NCBI RefSeq assembly: GCF_012933505.1
Contig: NZ_JABBNB010000006.1
Coordinates: 62,001 to 126,000, forward strand
DNA length: 64,000 nt
Reading direction: 5' to 3'
Origin: Gordonia asplenii
GTDB taxonomy: Bacteria; Actinomycetota; Actinomycetes; Mycobacteriales; Mycobacteriaceae
Part shown: piece after piece, positions 26,597 through 35,748 of the stretch
How the letters are laid out: every line of letters begins with the position of its first letter
Position numbering within the stretch: position 1 is the stretch's first letter
The notes under the pieces: model-generated
The model's input: the letters and a program-made list of their open reading frames with translations, nothing else
Told to the model about the DNA's origin: nothing
Database searches by the model: none
Translations under genes and position numbers: made by a program

Positions 26597-26616
26597 CTAT
26601 CGTTCTTTAACGATAG
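26597..26616. promoter_or_regulatory. TetR operator palindrome
   Basis: CTATCGTT-CTTT-AACGATAG, a perfect 8-bp inverted repeat with a 4-nt centre. It is located between the divergent tetR (start 26526) and the gene at 26642. Its size and position fit a TetR dimer site. A partial echo, CTAGCGTTAAGG, follows at about 26622. Confidence 0.7.
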
Positions 26617-26641
26617 ACCACCTAGCGTTAAGGACTAGAGA

Positions 26642-27379
26642 ATGGTGACGGAACAGCTTGCGATCACTGCGAAGTTCGGCGGCCGGAGCCACGGGCGGAC
26701 TGAGATTCTGGCGTGGGAGGACAAGCGAATCGACGCCGCGGCCAAGAAGCTCGGCGTAGCTCCGCCGCCCGCCGCGCCGATCGTCGAGCGCCGGGAGAAC
26801 TGGCTCGACGTCAAGCGCGCGCTCGGCGACGACGAGATGCTGCGGCGGTTGGCGCGCGACGCCAAGATCGCCGACGTCATGGGTGCGCTGCAGGCGAAGG
26901 TCAGTGGTCGTCGACGCACGAGCGTGACCGAATTGTTCGTGCCCGGCGGTTCCGCCAAGCGGTTCACCGAGTGGTTCAACGAGATCACGTTCTCCTCGAA
27001 CCAGCGGGAGATGGAGCGCGCCTGCCCGGATCACTTCGTCCTGCGCATCGTCGACGGAAAGCAGCAGGTGCTGGAGACGAACGGCGGAAGTCCGCTGACC
27101 GCGCTGTTCGACATCGACTACGACGACATCGCGAGTATTACCACCGAGGTCGATCCGACATTCGCCTTCCGGCTCGACGGCGTCGCGCGATCGTCGAACG
27201 GTACCGCGATCGGCGGAGTGCGCCATCAGTTTCGGGACACGCCCGACGGGGTCCACGCTCGCCTCGCCGTCGAGTTCCCGCTGCCGATGTTCGGGTCGAT
27301 CGTGCGTGGACACGAATGGCATCTGGCGTGTGAATTCTCGAACTGGATGGAAGCCGCGATTGCGGCTGACGCGGTCTGA
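26642..27379 (+). CDS. Hypothetical protein, TetR-linked
   Basis: A 245-residue soluble protein that I do not recognise. It has a basic helical N-terminal half (about 20-100) and a C-terminal half of predicted beta strands ending in WHLACEFSNWMEA. No signal peptide, membrane helix or obvious catalytic motif. The C-terminal part has the strand-rich look of a SRPBCC-like lipid- or ligand-binding fold, but this is only an impression. It is divergent from tetR across a palindromic operator and so probably responds to the same ligand. The ATG at 26642 follows the operator by 25 bp. Confidence 0.65.
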   Translation: MVTEQLAITAKFGGRSHGRTEILAWEDKRIDAAAKKLGVAPPPAAPIVERRENWLDVKRALGDDEMLRRLARDAKIADVMGALQAKVSGRRRTSVTELFVPGGSAKRFTEWFNEITFSSNQREMERACPDHFVLRIVDGKQQVLETNGGSPLTALFDIDYDDIASITTEVDPTFAFRLDGVARSSNGTAIGGVRHQFRDTPDGVHARLAVEFPLPMFGSIVRGHEWHLACEFSNWMEAAIAADAV

Positions 27380-27435
27380 TCACGCGCGCCGGAATCGGAG
27401 ATCGGCCGGCGGTGTGGGTGCGATCGGATGACTGC

Positions 27436-27810
27436 TCAGAATGCGTAGGAACCGAAGCGGCCCCAGGCCACCACGACCGCGAGGATCAGCAGCACGACGT
27501 TGACCGGGATGTTGGTGAATTCGCTGCGGCGCGCGTGGACGACGATCGCGCCGACCATCACCAGGGCCACGCAAACGGCGGCGACGGGTACGAGAATCGG
27601 TGCGATGTTCGTCACGGCGGGCAGGAATAGGCCGATCGCACCCAAAACCTCAAGTGCGCCGATGGTTTTGACGGCGTTGGGGCTGAAGTCCTCCACCCAG
27701 CGCAGGCCCGCCGCCGCGAGCTTCTCCTTCGATTGCGACACCTTCATCAGGCCGGCGAGTCCCATTGCGACGGCGAGGACGATGGCGATGATCCACAATG
27801 CGACGTTCAT
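27436..27810 (-). CDS. DoxX-family membrane protein
   Basis: A 124-residue protein with four transmembrane helices (about 4-24, 45-68, 70-92 and 98-118). The short loop with KEKLAAAGLRWVEDFSPNAV and the GALEVLGAIGLFLPA segment are typical of DoxX-like proteins. Members are linked to membrane thiol/redox complexes (DoxX-SodA-SseA in mycobacteria), but many small ones have no known role. It is divergent from a marR gene and has a MarR-type operator 15 bp upstream of its start. Confidence 0.82.
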   Translation of the reverse strand: MNVALWIIAIVLAVAMGLAGLMKVSQSKEKLAAAGLRWVEDFSPNAVKTIGALEVLGAIGLFLPAVTNIAPILVPVAAVCVALVMVGAIVVHARRSEFTNIPVNVVLLILAVVVAWGRFGSYAF

Positions 27811-27824
27811 TGCTGCAACTCCTG

Positions 27825-27840
27825 ACTTGAATGATCAACT
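27825..27840. promoter_or_regulatory. MarR operator, doxX-proximal copy
   Basis: ACTTGA-ATGA-TCAACT, the same design as the perfect site at 27862-27877 with one mismatch in the right arm. It lies just upstream of the doxX start and would allow repression of doxX. Confidence 0.6.
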
Positions 27841-27861
27841 GACCTGAGCATCTCATCGCTC

Positions 27862-27877
27862 ACTTGAACAGTCAAGT
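27862..27877. promoter_or_regulatory. MarR operator, marR-proximal copy
   Basis: ACTTGA-ACAG-TCAAGT, a perfect 6-bp inverted repeat with a 4-nt centre. It is 37 bp from the related site and about 20 bp upstream of marR. The pair suggests autoregulation plus control of doxX. Confidence 0.7.
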
Positions 27878-27898
27878 CAGCGGTGGAATGCTGTGGTG

Positions 27899-28411
27899 AT
27901 GGATACCGAGGGTGAGCCGAACTGGCTGTCGAAGACCGAGGAGCAGACCTGGCTGGCGCTCACGAGCGTCATGATGCGACTGCCCGCGGCGCTCGACGCT
28001 CAGCTGCGCCGCGACGCCGGAATCGGGCACTTCGACTACGTGGTGATGTCGGCGCTGTCGATGTCCGAGGGTCGGACGATGCGCCTGTCCGACCTCGGCG
28101 GATTGGTCGACGCGTCACTGTCCCGGTTGTCGCACACGTTCAACCGGTTGGAGCGCAGCGGCTGGGTACGGCGTCGTCCCGACCCCGACAACGGGCGCTA
28201 TACCCTCGCCGAACTGACCGACGAGGGCTGGGGCAAGGTCGTGGCGACGGCTCCCGACCACGTCGCCGAGGTGCGACGCCTTGTGATCGATCCGCTCACC
28301 GGTGAGCAGAACGGTCAGTTGCGGGCCATCTGCGCAAGCATCGTCGAGGCGATCGGGGGAGTGGAATGTCCGGGTGCGGCGGCTCCGCCAGCAGAAGGGG
28401 CCCGGCCCTAG
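27899..28411 (+). CDS. MarR-family transcriptional regulator
   Basis: About 170 residues with a winged helix: MSEGRTMRLSDLGGLVDASLSRLSHTFNRLERSGWVRRRPDPDNGR around residues 60-105 includes the recognition helix and the beta-wing DPDNGR. It is expected to repress its own gene and divergent doxX through two ACTTGA-N4-TCAAGT-like sites. The start is one of GTG 27893, GTG 27896 or ATG 27899; the ATG is taken. Its stop codon overlaps the stop of the convergent gene on the palindrome CTAG. Ligand unknown. Confidence 0.88.
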   Translation: MDTEGEPNWLSKTEEQTWLALTSVMMRLPAALDAQLRRDAGIGHFDYVVMSALSMSEGRTMRLSDLGGLVDASLSRLSHTFNRLERSGWVRRRPDPDNGRYTLAELTDEGWGKVVATAPDHVAEVRRLVIDPLTGEQNGQLRAICASIVEAIGGVECPGAAAPPAEGARP

Positions 28412-29055
28412 TCAGACCAGAAGGACTGCATGTCCTCGACCTTCACCACGCTCCCGCCGTACTCGATGGTGAGCGTCGACGGGCTGACGATGTAGGTGTA
28501 GCCCTTGTTGGTCACGGTGAAGGTGCTGCCGGTGCGAACGGGGTTCTGGATCTCGATGGTGCCTTCGGGGGCCATGCCCTTGTAGTAGAGCCCGCCGGCA
28601 TCGCCGACCTGGCAGATGACGATCCGTGAGCGGTCGGTGATCCCGATCGCCACCGCCGGGTCGTTCGACGCATTGCAGCGCGGGCCGTCGGTGAATCCCT
28701 GCCAGTCGGTGCCCGAGACCGTCGGGGAGTCGTGGGCGGTGGTCGTGGTGGTGACGGGCGTCGTGGGGGTAGGCGCCGACACGGGCAGTTGGGGAGTCGC
28801 GGTGGGTTGCTGCGTGATGGTGATCGTCGTGTTGCTGGTGGTGATCACCGTCGTCGACGGTGTCGGCGGCACCGACGTCGCTTGATTCGACGACGTCGAC
28901 CGGGGGATCAACAGGACCGCGGCGAGTACTCCGGCGACGACCAGCAACACACCCGCGGCGGCCGCCGCCAGCACGATCGGCGACGACCACGGCGAGCGCG
29001 GCGGCTCCGGCGGGTAGCCACCCGACTGCTGGTACGGATCGGTTGGGTAGGTCAC
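28408..29055 (-). CDS. Membrane-anchored hypothetical protein with Ser/Thr-rich linker
   Basis: A 215-residue protein. A short proline-rich cytoplasmic N-terminus is followed by one transmembrane helix (about 26-50). A Thr/Pro/Ser linker spans 53-112, and a compact outer domain of about 100 residues carries two cysteines (C127 and C148) that could form a disulfide. The domain contains DPAVAIGITDRSRIVIC and YYKGMAPEGTIEI. Architecture resembles outer sensor domains of mycobacterial Ser/Thr-kinase-like or LppP-type proteins, but no family is recognised. It is transcribed towards marR and separated by 32 bp from the pmm gene behind it. Confidence 0.72.
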   Translation of the reverse strand: MTYPTDPYQQSGGYPPEPPRSPWSSPIVLAAAAAGVLLVVAGVLAAVLLIPRSTSSNQATSVPPTPSTTVITTSNTTITITQQPTATPQLPVSAPTPTTPVTTTTTAHDSPTVSGTDWQGFTDGPRCNASNDPAVAIGITDRSRIVICQVGDAGGLYYKGMAPEGTIEIQNPVRTGSTFTVTNKGYTYIVSPSTLTIEYGGSVVKVEDMQSFWSD

Positions 29056-29087
29056 GCCTGCCCTCCTTCAGTGTGCGAAATACCTCG

Positions 29088-30755
29088 TCAGCGGATCAAG
29101 TCGGCCAATGCGGCGTCGGCGAGTCGGGCCGCGCGTTGCTTGTGCTCCTCAAGCGTTTGAGTATGACCGTATCGCCCGAGGCCGACAATCGTCTCGACGT
29201 AGTACTTGATCTTCGGTTCGGTTCCCGAGGGCCGGACCATGACGCGTAGTCGGGCGCCGTCGTCGGACGTGCCGGTGAGCGCGATCGCATCGGTGCGCAG
29301 CCCGTCGCCGCGCGAAGCGAAGTCCTCGATGTCAACGTCGATTCCCGCGATCGACGACGGCGGATCGCGGCGCAGACTCGTCATCACCGCGTCGAACTCC
29401 GCGGGAGTCGTCAGCCGCCGCGAGGTGGCCGCGGTGTGGTGTACGCCGTGTGCGCGGTACAGGTCGTCGAGCAGTCCGACGATGGTCTCGCCGTCGGACT
29501 TGCACTGTCGGGCAATCGAACTCATGACCACCGCGGCACTGATCCCGTCCTTGTCGCGGACTGCCGCCGGATCGACGCAGTGGCCGATCGCTTCCTCGTA
29601 GGCGTAGCGCAGCGGCGCGTCCGGGCAGTCGTCGTCGGCACGCGACAGCCACTTGAAGCCGGTCAGCGTCCGCACCGACGTCGCCCCCGCCGACTCGGCT
29701 GTCGCGGCGGCCAGCATTCCCGAAACTATGCTGCTGGCAACGGTTTTCGGTCCGGCGGGCGCGTGTCGAAGGAGGTATGCGCACAGCAGCCCGCCGGTCT
29801 CGTCGCCGGTGAGCATCCGCCATCCGCTCGCGGTGGGGATGCCGACGGCCATTCGGTCGGCGTCGGGGTCGAGAGCGATCGCGACGTCGGAGCCGGTGCG
29901 GATTGCCGTTTCGAGCAGGAGATCCGTCGCGCCGGGCTCCTCGGGGTTGGGGAAGCCGACGGTCGGGAAGTCGGGGTCGGGCTCGAATTGCGTTGCGACG
30001 ACGCGCACATCGTCGAATCCGGCTCGACACAGCGCGTCCACCGCGAGTGTTCCACCGACGCCGTGCATCGCGGTCAGTGCGATTCTCAACGGCGTGGCCG
30101 GGCTCCCGGTCGGCAGTTCGGCGATTCGCGCGAGGTAGTCGTCCCGGACCGCTGCGGCGCGTGCGTCGACCGAGACGGTAACGCGCCCAATATCTTTCGT
30201 CGGGCCGACGTCGCGCATGAGCGCTTCGATCTCGGCGTCGTCGGGACTGACGATCTGTCTGCCGCCGCGGCCGTAGAGTTTGTACCCGTTGTCGGCGGCG
30301 GGGTTGTGCGACGCGGTGATCTGTATGCCTGCGACGGCGTCGAGCCGACGGGTCGCGAAGGCGACCAAGGGCGTGGGTGCCACGCCGGGGAGCGCGACGA
30401 CGTCGAAGCCCAGTGCGGCGAGAACTTCGGTCGTCGCGGTGAAGAAGGCGGCCGATCCGTGGCGCGCGTCGCGGCCGACGACGACTGTGCCACCGATGTT
30501 TTCGTGTGCCGTCAGCCAGGCGCCCACCGCTGCGGTGGCCCGGGTGACGGTGGCGACGTTCATACCGTTCGGCCCCGCACGAACTACACCGCGCAGCCCG
30601 GCGGTGCCGAAATGCAGTGTGTCGCTGAATCGTTCGGCGAGGTCGTCGCAGCGACTCGGGTCGTCGAGCAGTGCGCCCAGTTGCGCGCGGGACACCGGGT
30701 CGGGGTCGTCGTCGATCCAGGCGCGCGCGGCCTCAGAGAGCGGCGATGACGTCAT
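29088..30755 (-). CDS. pmmB: Phosphohexomutase (phosphomannomutase/phosphoglucomutase)
   Basis: A 555-residue alpha-D-phosphohexomutase. Domain 1 holds the phosphoserine loop TASHNP with S149, domain 2 the metal loop D296-P-D-A-D300, domain 3 the sugar-binding TGDETGGL, and domain 4 the phosphate-binding [12 protein letters not shown]. It interconverts 1- and 6-phosphate sugars via a bisphosphate intermediate. The size matches the long PmmB/PGM2-type enzymes, which may act on pentose phosphates. The ATG at 30755, with GGGGA upstream, overlaps the deoD end by 23 bp. The deoD-pmmB order suggests handling of (deoxy)ribose 1-phosphate released by phosphorolysis. Confidence 0.92.
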   Translation of the reverse strand: MTSSPLSEAARAWIDDDPDPVSRAQLGALLDDPSRCDDLAERFSDTLHFGTAGLRGVVRAGPNGMNVATVTRATAAVGAWLTAHENIGGTVVVGRDARHGSAAFFTATTEVLAALGFDVVALPGVAPTPLVAFATRRLDAVAGIQITASHNPAADNGYKLYGRGGRQIVSPDDAEIEALMRDVGPTKDIGRVTVSVDARAAAVRDDYLARIAELPTGSPATPLRIALTAMHGVGGTLAVDALCRAGFDDVRVVATQFEPDPDFPTVGFPNPEEPGATDLLLETAIRTGSDVAIALDPDADRMAVGIPTASGWRMLTGDETGGLLCAYLLRHAPAGPKTVASSIVSGMLAAATAESAGATSVRTLTGFKWLSRADDDCPDAPLRYAYEEAIGHCVDPAAVRDKDGISAAVVMSSIARQCKSDGETIVGLLDDLYRAHGVHHTAATSRRLTTPAEFDAVMTSLRRDPPSSIAGIDVDIEDFASRGDGLRTDAIALTGTSDDGARLRVMVRPSGTEPKIKYYVETIVGLGRYGHTQTLEEHKQRAARLADAALADLIR

Positions 30756-31536
30756 GGAGCAGTTCCCCGATCCGTGCGGCCGAATCCTGTCCCGCCGCAA
30801 GGACTTCCGCATGGTTCAGTGATTCACCGGTGATTCCGGCCGCGGGGTTGGTCACCAGAGAGACGCCGAGAACGTCGAGTCCGGCGGCGCGTGCGGCGAT
30901 GGTCTCGTGCACCGTCGACATTCCGACGAGGTCGGCGCCGAGTGTGGCCAGCATCTTGATCTCGGCGGGCGTTTCATAGTGCGGCCCAGGCAAACCCGCG
31001 TACACGCCGTCGGCCAGCGTCGCATCGACACCGCGGGCGACGTCGCGAAGACGGGGCGCGTACGCGTCGACGAGGTCGACGAACTGCGCTCCGATCAGCG
31101 GTGACCGGCCGGTGAGGTTGAGGTGATCGCTGATGAGGACGGTCTGCCCGACTCGATAGCCGGGGTTGATGCCCCCCGCGGCGTTGGTCAGGATGACGGT
31201 GTGCACGCCCGCGGCGGCGACGGCGCGGATCGGATGGACCACTCGCGAAAGATGGTGTCCCTCATAGGCATGAGTGCGGCCTACCAGCAGGAGCACCCGC
31301 CGCTGTCCCACCCGAACCGACACCGCGGTGCCGCTGTGACCGGCGGCCGCAGGAGCGGTGAAGCCGGGCAGCTCCGACATCGCGATCGTCGCGACCGGCT
31401 CGCCGAAGGCGCTCACGGCTTCACCCCAGCCGGAACCGAGGACCACGGCGACGTCGTGGGCGGGGGTGTCGGTCGCGGTGGCGAGGGCGGACGCTGCGGC
31501 GGCGGCAGCCGCATCGGCGTCGACGGTGGGATCCAT
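30733..31536 (-). CDS. deoD: Purine-nucleoside phosphorylase
   Basis: A 267-residue trimeric-type (family 2) purine nucleoside phosphorylase that converts purine nucleosides and phosphate to base and pentose 1-phosphate. Visible signature segments are VVLGSGWG near residue 32, [14 protein letters not shown] near 132-139 and [10 protein letters not shown]. The active-site asparagine is in SLVTNPAAG. It overlaps the downstream phosphohexomutase gene, consistent with translational coupling and a shared path for ribose 1-phosphate. The start is the ATG at 31536. It complements add, cdd and deoA elsewhere in the window. Confidence 0.95.
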   Translation of the reverse strand: MDPTVDADAAAAAAASALATATDTPAHDVAVVLGSGWGEAVSAFGEPVATIAMSELPGFTAPAAAGHSGTAVSVRVGQRRVLLLVGRTHAYEGHHLSRVVHPIRAVAAAGVHTVILTNAAGGINPGYRVGQTVLISDHLNLTGRSPLIGAQFVDLVDAYAPRLRDVARGVDATLADGVYAGLPGPHYETPAEIKMLATLGADLVGMSTVHETIAARAAGLDVLGVSLVTNPAAGITGESLNHAEVLAAGQDSAARIGELLHDVIAAL

Positions 31537-31609
31537 GAGGCGAGTGTATGGCCAGATCAGGACTAGTGCCCCGTGTCGAACCTAGTCAGCAGTTCAGTAC
31601 AGTTCGTCT

Positions 31610-32311
31610 ATGCCATTCCTGCGCGAACGTGATGACGTCTTCGAGCTCTTCCTGGGTACCGAGGGCGTCGAGCTCGATGAGACCAATCCGGAGAACCGCT
31701 TTCACCCCGACTGGATCGCCACGGTGAGCGGACTGCTCGACGACGTCGCCGCGGCGTCGAACAAGAAGGCACTGGTCGTGACCGCGACCGGCAAGTTCTT
31801 CACCAATGGACTCGACACCGACTGGATCTTCGGCAACGCCGACAAGCTGCCGTCCTACCTGGACTCCGTGCACGCGCTGTACTCGAAGGTGTTGACGCTG
31901 CCGGTACCGACCGTGGCTGCGATCAACGGACACGCGTTCGGGGCGGGCGCGATGCTCGTGGAATGCGCCGATTACCGGATCATGAGGACCGAGCGCGGCT
32001 TCTGGTCGCTGCCCGAGGCCCAACTGAACATGCCGTTCACCCGCGGGATGGCGTCGCTGCTGCGCACCAAGCTGTCCGACGTGACGGCAACCGAGGCCAT
32101 GCTGACGTCGCGTCGGTACGGCGCCGACGATGCGCTGGCCGCAGGCATCGTCGACGAGACCGTCGATGTCGCCGGACTGCTCGACCGCGCCCGCGCCGTG
32201 GCGAGCGAACGGCTGCCGTTGGCAAGCGCCAACCTGGGTGTCATCAAGGCGGGGCTGCGGCAGCCGCTGCTGGCCGATCTCGCGACGCTGACCCCCGCAT
32301 CGTTGCTCTGA
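31610..32311 (+). CDS. Enoyl-CoA hydratase/isomerase family protein
   Basis: A 233-residue crotonase-fold protein, short for the family and close in size to delta3-delta2-enoyl-CoA isomerases. The oxyanion hole segments are TGKFFTNGLDTDW and NGHAFGAGAMLVECADYRIM. The hydratase catalytic glutamate pair is not evident; the second position lies in LPEAQLNMPF, where one glutamate remains, as in isomerases. The substrate is probably an unsaturated acyl-CoA. The gene starts 73 bp from divergent deoD and is followed 6 bp later by an M20 amidohydrolase in the same operon. Confidence 0.85.
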   Translation: MPFLRERDDVFELFLGTEGVELDETNPENRFHPDWIATVSGLLDDVAAASNKKALVVTATGKFFTNGLDTDWIFGNADKLPSYLDSVHALYSKVLTLPVPTVAAINGHAFGAGAMLVECADYRIMRTERGFWSLPEAQLNMPFTRGMASLLRTKLSDVTATEAMLTSRRYGADDALAAGIVDETVDVAGLLDRARAVASERLPLASANLGVIKAGLRQPLLADLATLTPASLL

Positions 32312-32317
32312 GGAAAT

Positions 32318-33499
32318 ATGACTGACGTGACGGCTCGCAGTGGCCAGGACATCATCGACGCCTGGCTGGCGGCGCATTCCAGCGATCTGATCGGCTGGCG
32401 GCGGGACTTCCATGAGCACCCCGAGCTGTCGCGGCAGGAAGTGGGGACCACCGACACGGTGATCGCCGCGCTGACCGCGCTCGGGTTGTCGCCGCAGCGG
32501 TTGCCGCTGGGCACCGGCGCCGTGTGCGACTTGGGCCCCGACGGACCCGGTCGCATCGCGCTGCGCGCCGACATGGACGCGCTGCCCATTCCCGAGCACA
32601 CCGGGTTGCGGTTCCGATCGAGAGTCGACGGCGTGTCGCACGCCTGCGGACATGACGCGCACACCGCGATCCTGCTCGGCGTCGCACACGTGCTCGCCGA
32701 GGCCGGCGACCTGCCCGTCGGCGTGCGGCTGATCTTCCAGCCCGCGGAGGAAGTGATGCCTGGTGGAGCGCTCGACGCGATCGAAGCCGGCGTCATGGCA
32801 GGCGTCAGCCAGATCTTCGCGCTGCACTGCGATCCGCGCCTGCCCGTCGGATCAGTCGGGTTGCGCGTCGGCGCGTTGACGTCGGCCGCGGATCACGTCG
32901 ACCTGACCTTGCATTCTCCCGGCGGTCATACGTCGCGGCCGCATCTGACCGGCGACCTCGTCTACGCGATGGGCACCGTCATCACCGGCTTGCCGGGCAT
33001 CTTGACTCGGCGGGTGGACCCGCGGTCGGGGACCGTCATGGTGTGGGGTGCGGCCAATGCCGGTAACGCGGCCAATGCGATCCCGCAGGAGGGCAGGCTC
33101 AAGGGCACCGTCCGGACCGGCACCCACGAAGTGTGGACCGAACTGGAGCCGCTGGTCCGCAGCATCATCGGCGAGTTGCTCGGACCGTTGAAGGTCAGCT
33201 ACGACCTGTCCTACTTCCGCGGTGTCCCGCCGGTCATCAACGACGCCGATGCCGTGGCGGACCTGACCCGCAGCGTCAGTGCGTGTGGGCCCGCCGCTGT
33301 CGCCGACACCCCGCAATCGCCTGGCGGAGAAGACTTTTCGTGGTATCTCGAGCAGGCCCCCGGCGCGATGGGGCGCCTGGGCGTGTGGGACGGGATCGGT
33401 CCGCAGGTGGATCTACATTCGCCGAATTTCGATATCGACGAGCGGGCTCTGGCGGTGGGTGTACGCACTCTCGCGGGTGTCGTTCTGGGCTACCGGTGA
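32318..33499 (+). CDS. M20-family amidohydrolase (AmiA/IAA-amino-acid hydrolase-like)
   Basis: A 393-residue metal-dependent amidohydrolase of the M20D group that splits N-acyl amino acids or related amides. The metal-binding motif C110-G-H112-D-A-H115 and the FQPAEE segment with its catalytic glutamate are complete. RRDFHEHPELSRQE near the N-terminus is the family signature. The dimerisation (lid) domain spans about 180-290. From position it corresponds to M. tuberculosis amiA1/amiB1. It starts 6 bp after the crotonase gene. The downstream 700 bp contain no gene. Confidence 0.88.
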   Translation: MTDVTARSGQDIIDAWLAAHSSDLIGWRRDFHEHPELSRQEVGTTDTVIAALTALGLSPQRLPLGTGAVCDLGPDGPGRIALRADMDALPIPEHTGLRFRSRVDGVSHACGHDAHTAILLGVAHVLAEAGDLPVGVRLIFQPAEEVMPGGALDAIEAGVMAGVSQIFALHCDPRLPVGSVGLRVGALTSAADHVDLTLHSPGGHTSRPHLTGDLVYAMGTVITGLPGILTRRVDPRSGTVMVWGAANAGNAANAIPQEGRLKGTVRTGTHEVWTELEPLVRSIIGELLGPLKVSYDLSYFRGVPPVINDADAVADLTRSVSACGPAAVADTPQSPGGEDFSWYLEQAPGAMGRLGVWDGIGPQVDLHSPNFDIDERALAVGVRTLAGVVLGYR

Positions 33500-33560
33500 C
33501 CTTTCCTACGGCCGTTCCACGTGTAGCCCGCGTTCGGTCGACCTAATGGATCGTCGGCGT

Positions 33561-34165
33561 GGTTTCGACACGCTCGACCAGCGCATGGGCCCACCGTCGG
33601 TGAATCCAGGCCCAAGCGGGCGGGCTTGGCGCACAACCAATCCAATCAGAGGCGACGCTTCACCTGTGGAGTGTCGCACTTGAAGAGTTGTGTGACCGTT
33701 GCGTTCCTCTGCCGGTTGAGCCTAGGTTGAGCCTGGATCCACCGGCCGAAGCGCCATTCTGCTGGTTGAGCCGGACGAGCGCCGTGCTGAGCGAGGCGCT
33801 AGCCGAGTCGAAGTAGCGCTAGCCGAGTCCGTGTCGAAACCTCTCAGCCACAACAACTTTCGACGGTCCGCGCCAATCGGCGATGTCACCCGGCAAGTGT
33901 CACGTGTGCACCCTTCGGGTGCACACGCCTCGATGTTCGATTCCATCCCAGTTCGACAGTGCGCTACCATCAAATGCATTGTGGTACAGGGGTTTCGACA
34001 CGCTCGTCGCTAGCGCTCCTCGCGGCTCAACCAGCAGATGGAGTGCCCGGACCGGTGAAACCAGGTTGAGCGAGCGGAGCGAGTCGAAACCCCGCCTGCA
34101 GGGCAATGACGAACCCCGCAGCGTCAGCGTGGTTTCGACTCGGCTTCGCCTCGCTCAACCAGCAG
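33561..34165. repeat. Cluster of dispersed GGTTTCGA...CTCAACCAGC repeats in a gene-free gap
   Basis: The 33500-34206 interval has no supportable gene. It contains at least five copies, complete or partial, of an element starting GGTTTCGACACGCTCG or GGTTTCGACTCGGCTTCGC and ending CTCAACCAGC(AG). They lie at 33561-33584, 33761-33842, 33991-34037, 34064-34093 and 34131-34165, with 33761 and 34064 in inverse orientation. The elements are palindrome-prone (GAGCGAAGCGAG-like cores). Similar sequences are common between actinobacterial genes, where they act as hairpin or REP-like repeats; the function is not known. Confidence 0.65.
33904..33926. repeat. Perfect 10-bp stem hairpin
   Basis: GTGTGCACCC-TTC-GGGTGCACAC, a perfect inverted repeat with a 3-nt loop, inside the repeat-rich gap between the amidohydrolase gene and lpdA. 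No T-run follows on either strand, so it is not a standard intrinsic terminator; it could still stabilise RNA ends. Confidence 0.6.
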
Positions 34166-34206
34166 GATGCGCGCAAGATATCGATACCATTAGCCGCGAC
34201 ACGCTA

Positions 34207-35610
34207 CTAGTCCAGATCGTCGTGGCGGACCAGCTGGCGGGCCGCCTCGATGACCGAACCGGACAGCGACGGGTAGACCGACAGAGTCTGCGCGAGGTCG
34301 CTGACCGTCAGTTTGTTCTGGACCGCCAGCGCGATCGGCAGGATCAGCTCCGACGCCGTGGGCGCCACCACAACTCCACCGATCACCACACCTGTCGCGG
34401 GACGGCAGAAGATCTTCACGAAGCCGCGGCGCAGGCCGCTCATCTTGGCGCGGGGATTGGTCGACAGCGGCAGCATCACCGTGCGGGCCGGGTATTCGCC
34501 GGAGTCGATCGCCTTCTGCGAAACCCCGACGGTGGCGATTTCCGGGCGGGTAAAGATCGCTGACGCAACGGTTTTCAGCTTGATCGGCGTGACGCCTTCG
34601 CCGAGGGCGTGATACATCGCGATGCGCCCCTGCATCGCCGCGACCGACGCGAGCGGGAACAGGCCCGTGCAGTCGCCCGCCGCGTAGATACCCGGCACGG
34701 ACGTACGCGACACGCGGTCGACGGTGATGTAGCCGCCCTTGTCGACGTCGACTCCCGACTTGTCCAAACCGAGCGACCCGGTGTTCGGCACCGATCCGAC
34801 CGTCATCAGGACATGCGAGCCGGTCACCGTCCGCCCGTCGGCGAGGTGCACGGTTGCGCCGTCCCCGGTGCGCTCGACTCGATCGGCACGTGCGTGCTTC
34901 ACCAGTTCGACGCCGCGCTCGGCGAGTGCTTCCTCGAGCACCAGTGCGGCGTCCTCGTCTTCGCCGGGCAGGACGCGATCACGGCTCGACACCATCGTCA
35001 CCTTCACACCCAGTTCGGTGTACGCGTGGACGAACTCAGCGCCGGTGACGCCGGAACCGACGACGACGAGATGCTCGGGCAGGTCCTCGAGGTCGTAGAG
35101 CTGGCGCCAGGTGAGAATGCGTTCGCCGTCGGGCTCGGCATCGGGCAGGATACGTGGGCGCGCGCCGGTGCTCAGCAGGACGACGTCGGCTTCGAAGCGT
35201 TGCTCGTCGCCGTCGGTGGTCTTGGCGAGCACGGTGTGATGCGAGACACCGATCTGGGCGTCGGCGAGCTCGCCGACGCCGGAAACGAGTTTGATGCCCT
35301 CACTGACCAGGCGCGATCGGATGTCGGCGGACTGCGCGAACGCCAGGTCGCGGACGCGTTGATGGATCTGCGGCAGGCTGACCAGCGCATTGTCGGGGCG
35401 CAGGTTGATGCCCAGGTCGACGGCCTTGCGGACATCGGTGCGGATGCCGGTCGAGGCGATGAAGGTCTTCGACGGCACACAGTCGTAGAGCACGCACGCA
35501 CCGCCGACGCCGTCCGCATCGATCAAGGTGATGTCCGCGCCGTACGCGGCTGCGGCCAGCGCGGCCTCGTAGCCCGCCGGTCCGCCACCAATGATCACGA
35601 TCTTCGTCAT
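34207..35610 (-). CDS. lpdA: NAD(P)H:quinone reductase LpdA (dihydrolipoamide dehydrogenase-like)
   Basis: A 467-residue flavoprotein disulfide reductase. FAD-binding GGGPAGYE is at 8-15, redox cysteines C39-x4-C44 are in ACVLYDCVPSK, the NAD(P) fold is GSGVTGAE, and the second FAD motif is GDCTGLFPLASVA. The C-terminal His-Glu dyad of true lipoamide dehydrogenases is absent: the end reads VYPSLSGSVIEAA. From memory this matches the M. tuberculosis LpdA (Rv3303c) group, which reduces quinones rather than lipoamide. It is flanked by the cyclotransferase gene found next to lpdA there as well. Confidence 0.9.
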   Translation of the reverse strand: MTKIVIIGGGPAGYEAALAAAAYGADITLIDADGVGGACVLYDCVPSKTFIASTGIRTDVRKAVDLGINLRPDNALVSLPQIHQRVRDLAFAQSADIRSRLVSEGIKLVSGVGELADAQIGVSHHTVLAKTTDGDEQRFEADVVLLSTGARPRILPDAEPDGERILTWRQLYDLEDLPEHLVVVGSGVTGAEFVHAYTELGVKVTMVSSRDRVLPGEDEDAALVLEEALAERGVELVKHARADRVERTGDGATVHLADGRTVTGSHVLMTVGSVPNTGSLGLDKSGVDVDKGGYITVDRVSRTSVPGIYAAGDCTGLFPLASVAAMQGRIAMYHALGEGVTPIKLKTVASAIFTRPEIATVGVSQKAIDSGEYPARTVMLPLSTNPRAKMSGLRRGFVKIFCRPATGVVIGGVVVAPTASELILPIALAVQNKLTVSDLAQTLSVYPSLSGSVIEAARQLVRHDDLD

Positions 35611-35748
35611 CGTCTCTCGCTTCCTGCCCAGAAGGTGCCCAGCACAAGTATCGCCAGCGTGGATGCGCGCTGCCGGATATCAACCTAATCGCTCCGGAGC
35701 CACCCCACCACTTCCACAGTGCGGCGCCAGTGATCTAGGCTTTTCGCC

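Noticed and set aside
33904..33926. Hairpin as intrinsic terminator of the amidohydrolase operon
   Set aside because: About 400 bp after the stop and without a T-run; kept only as a repeat.
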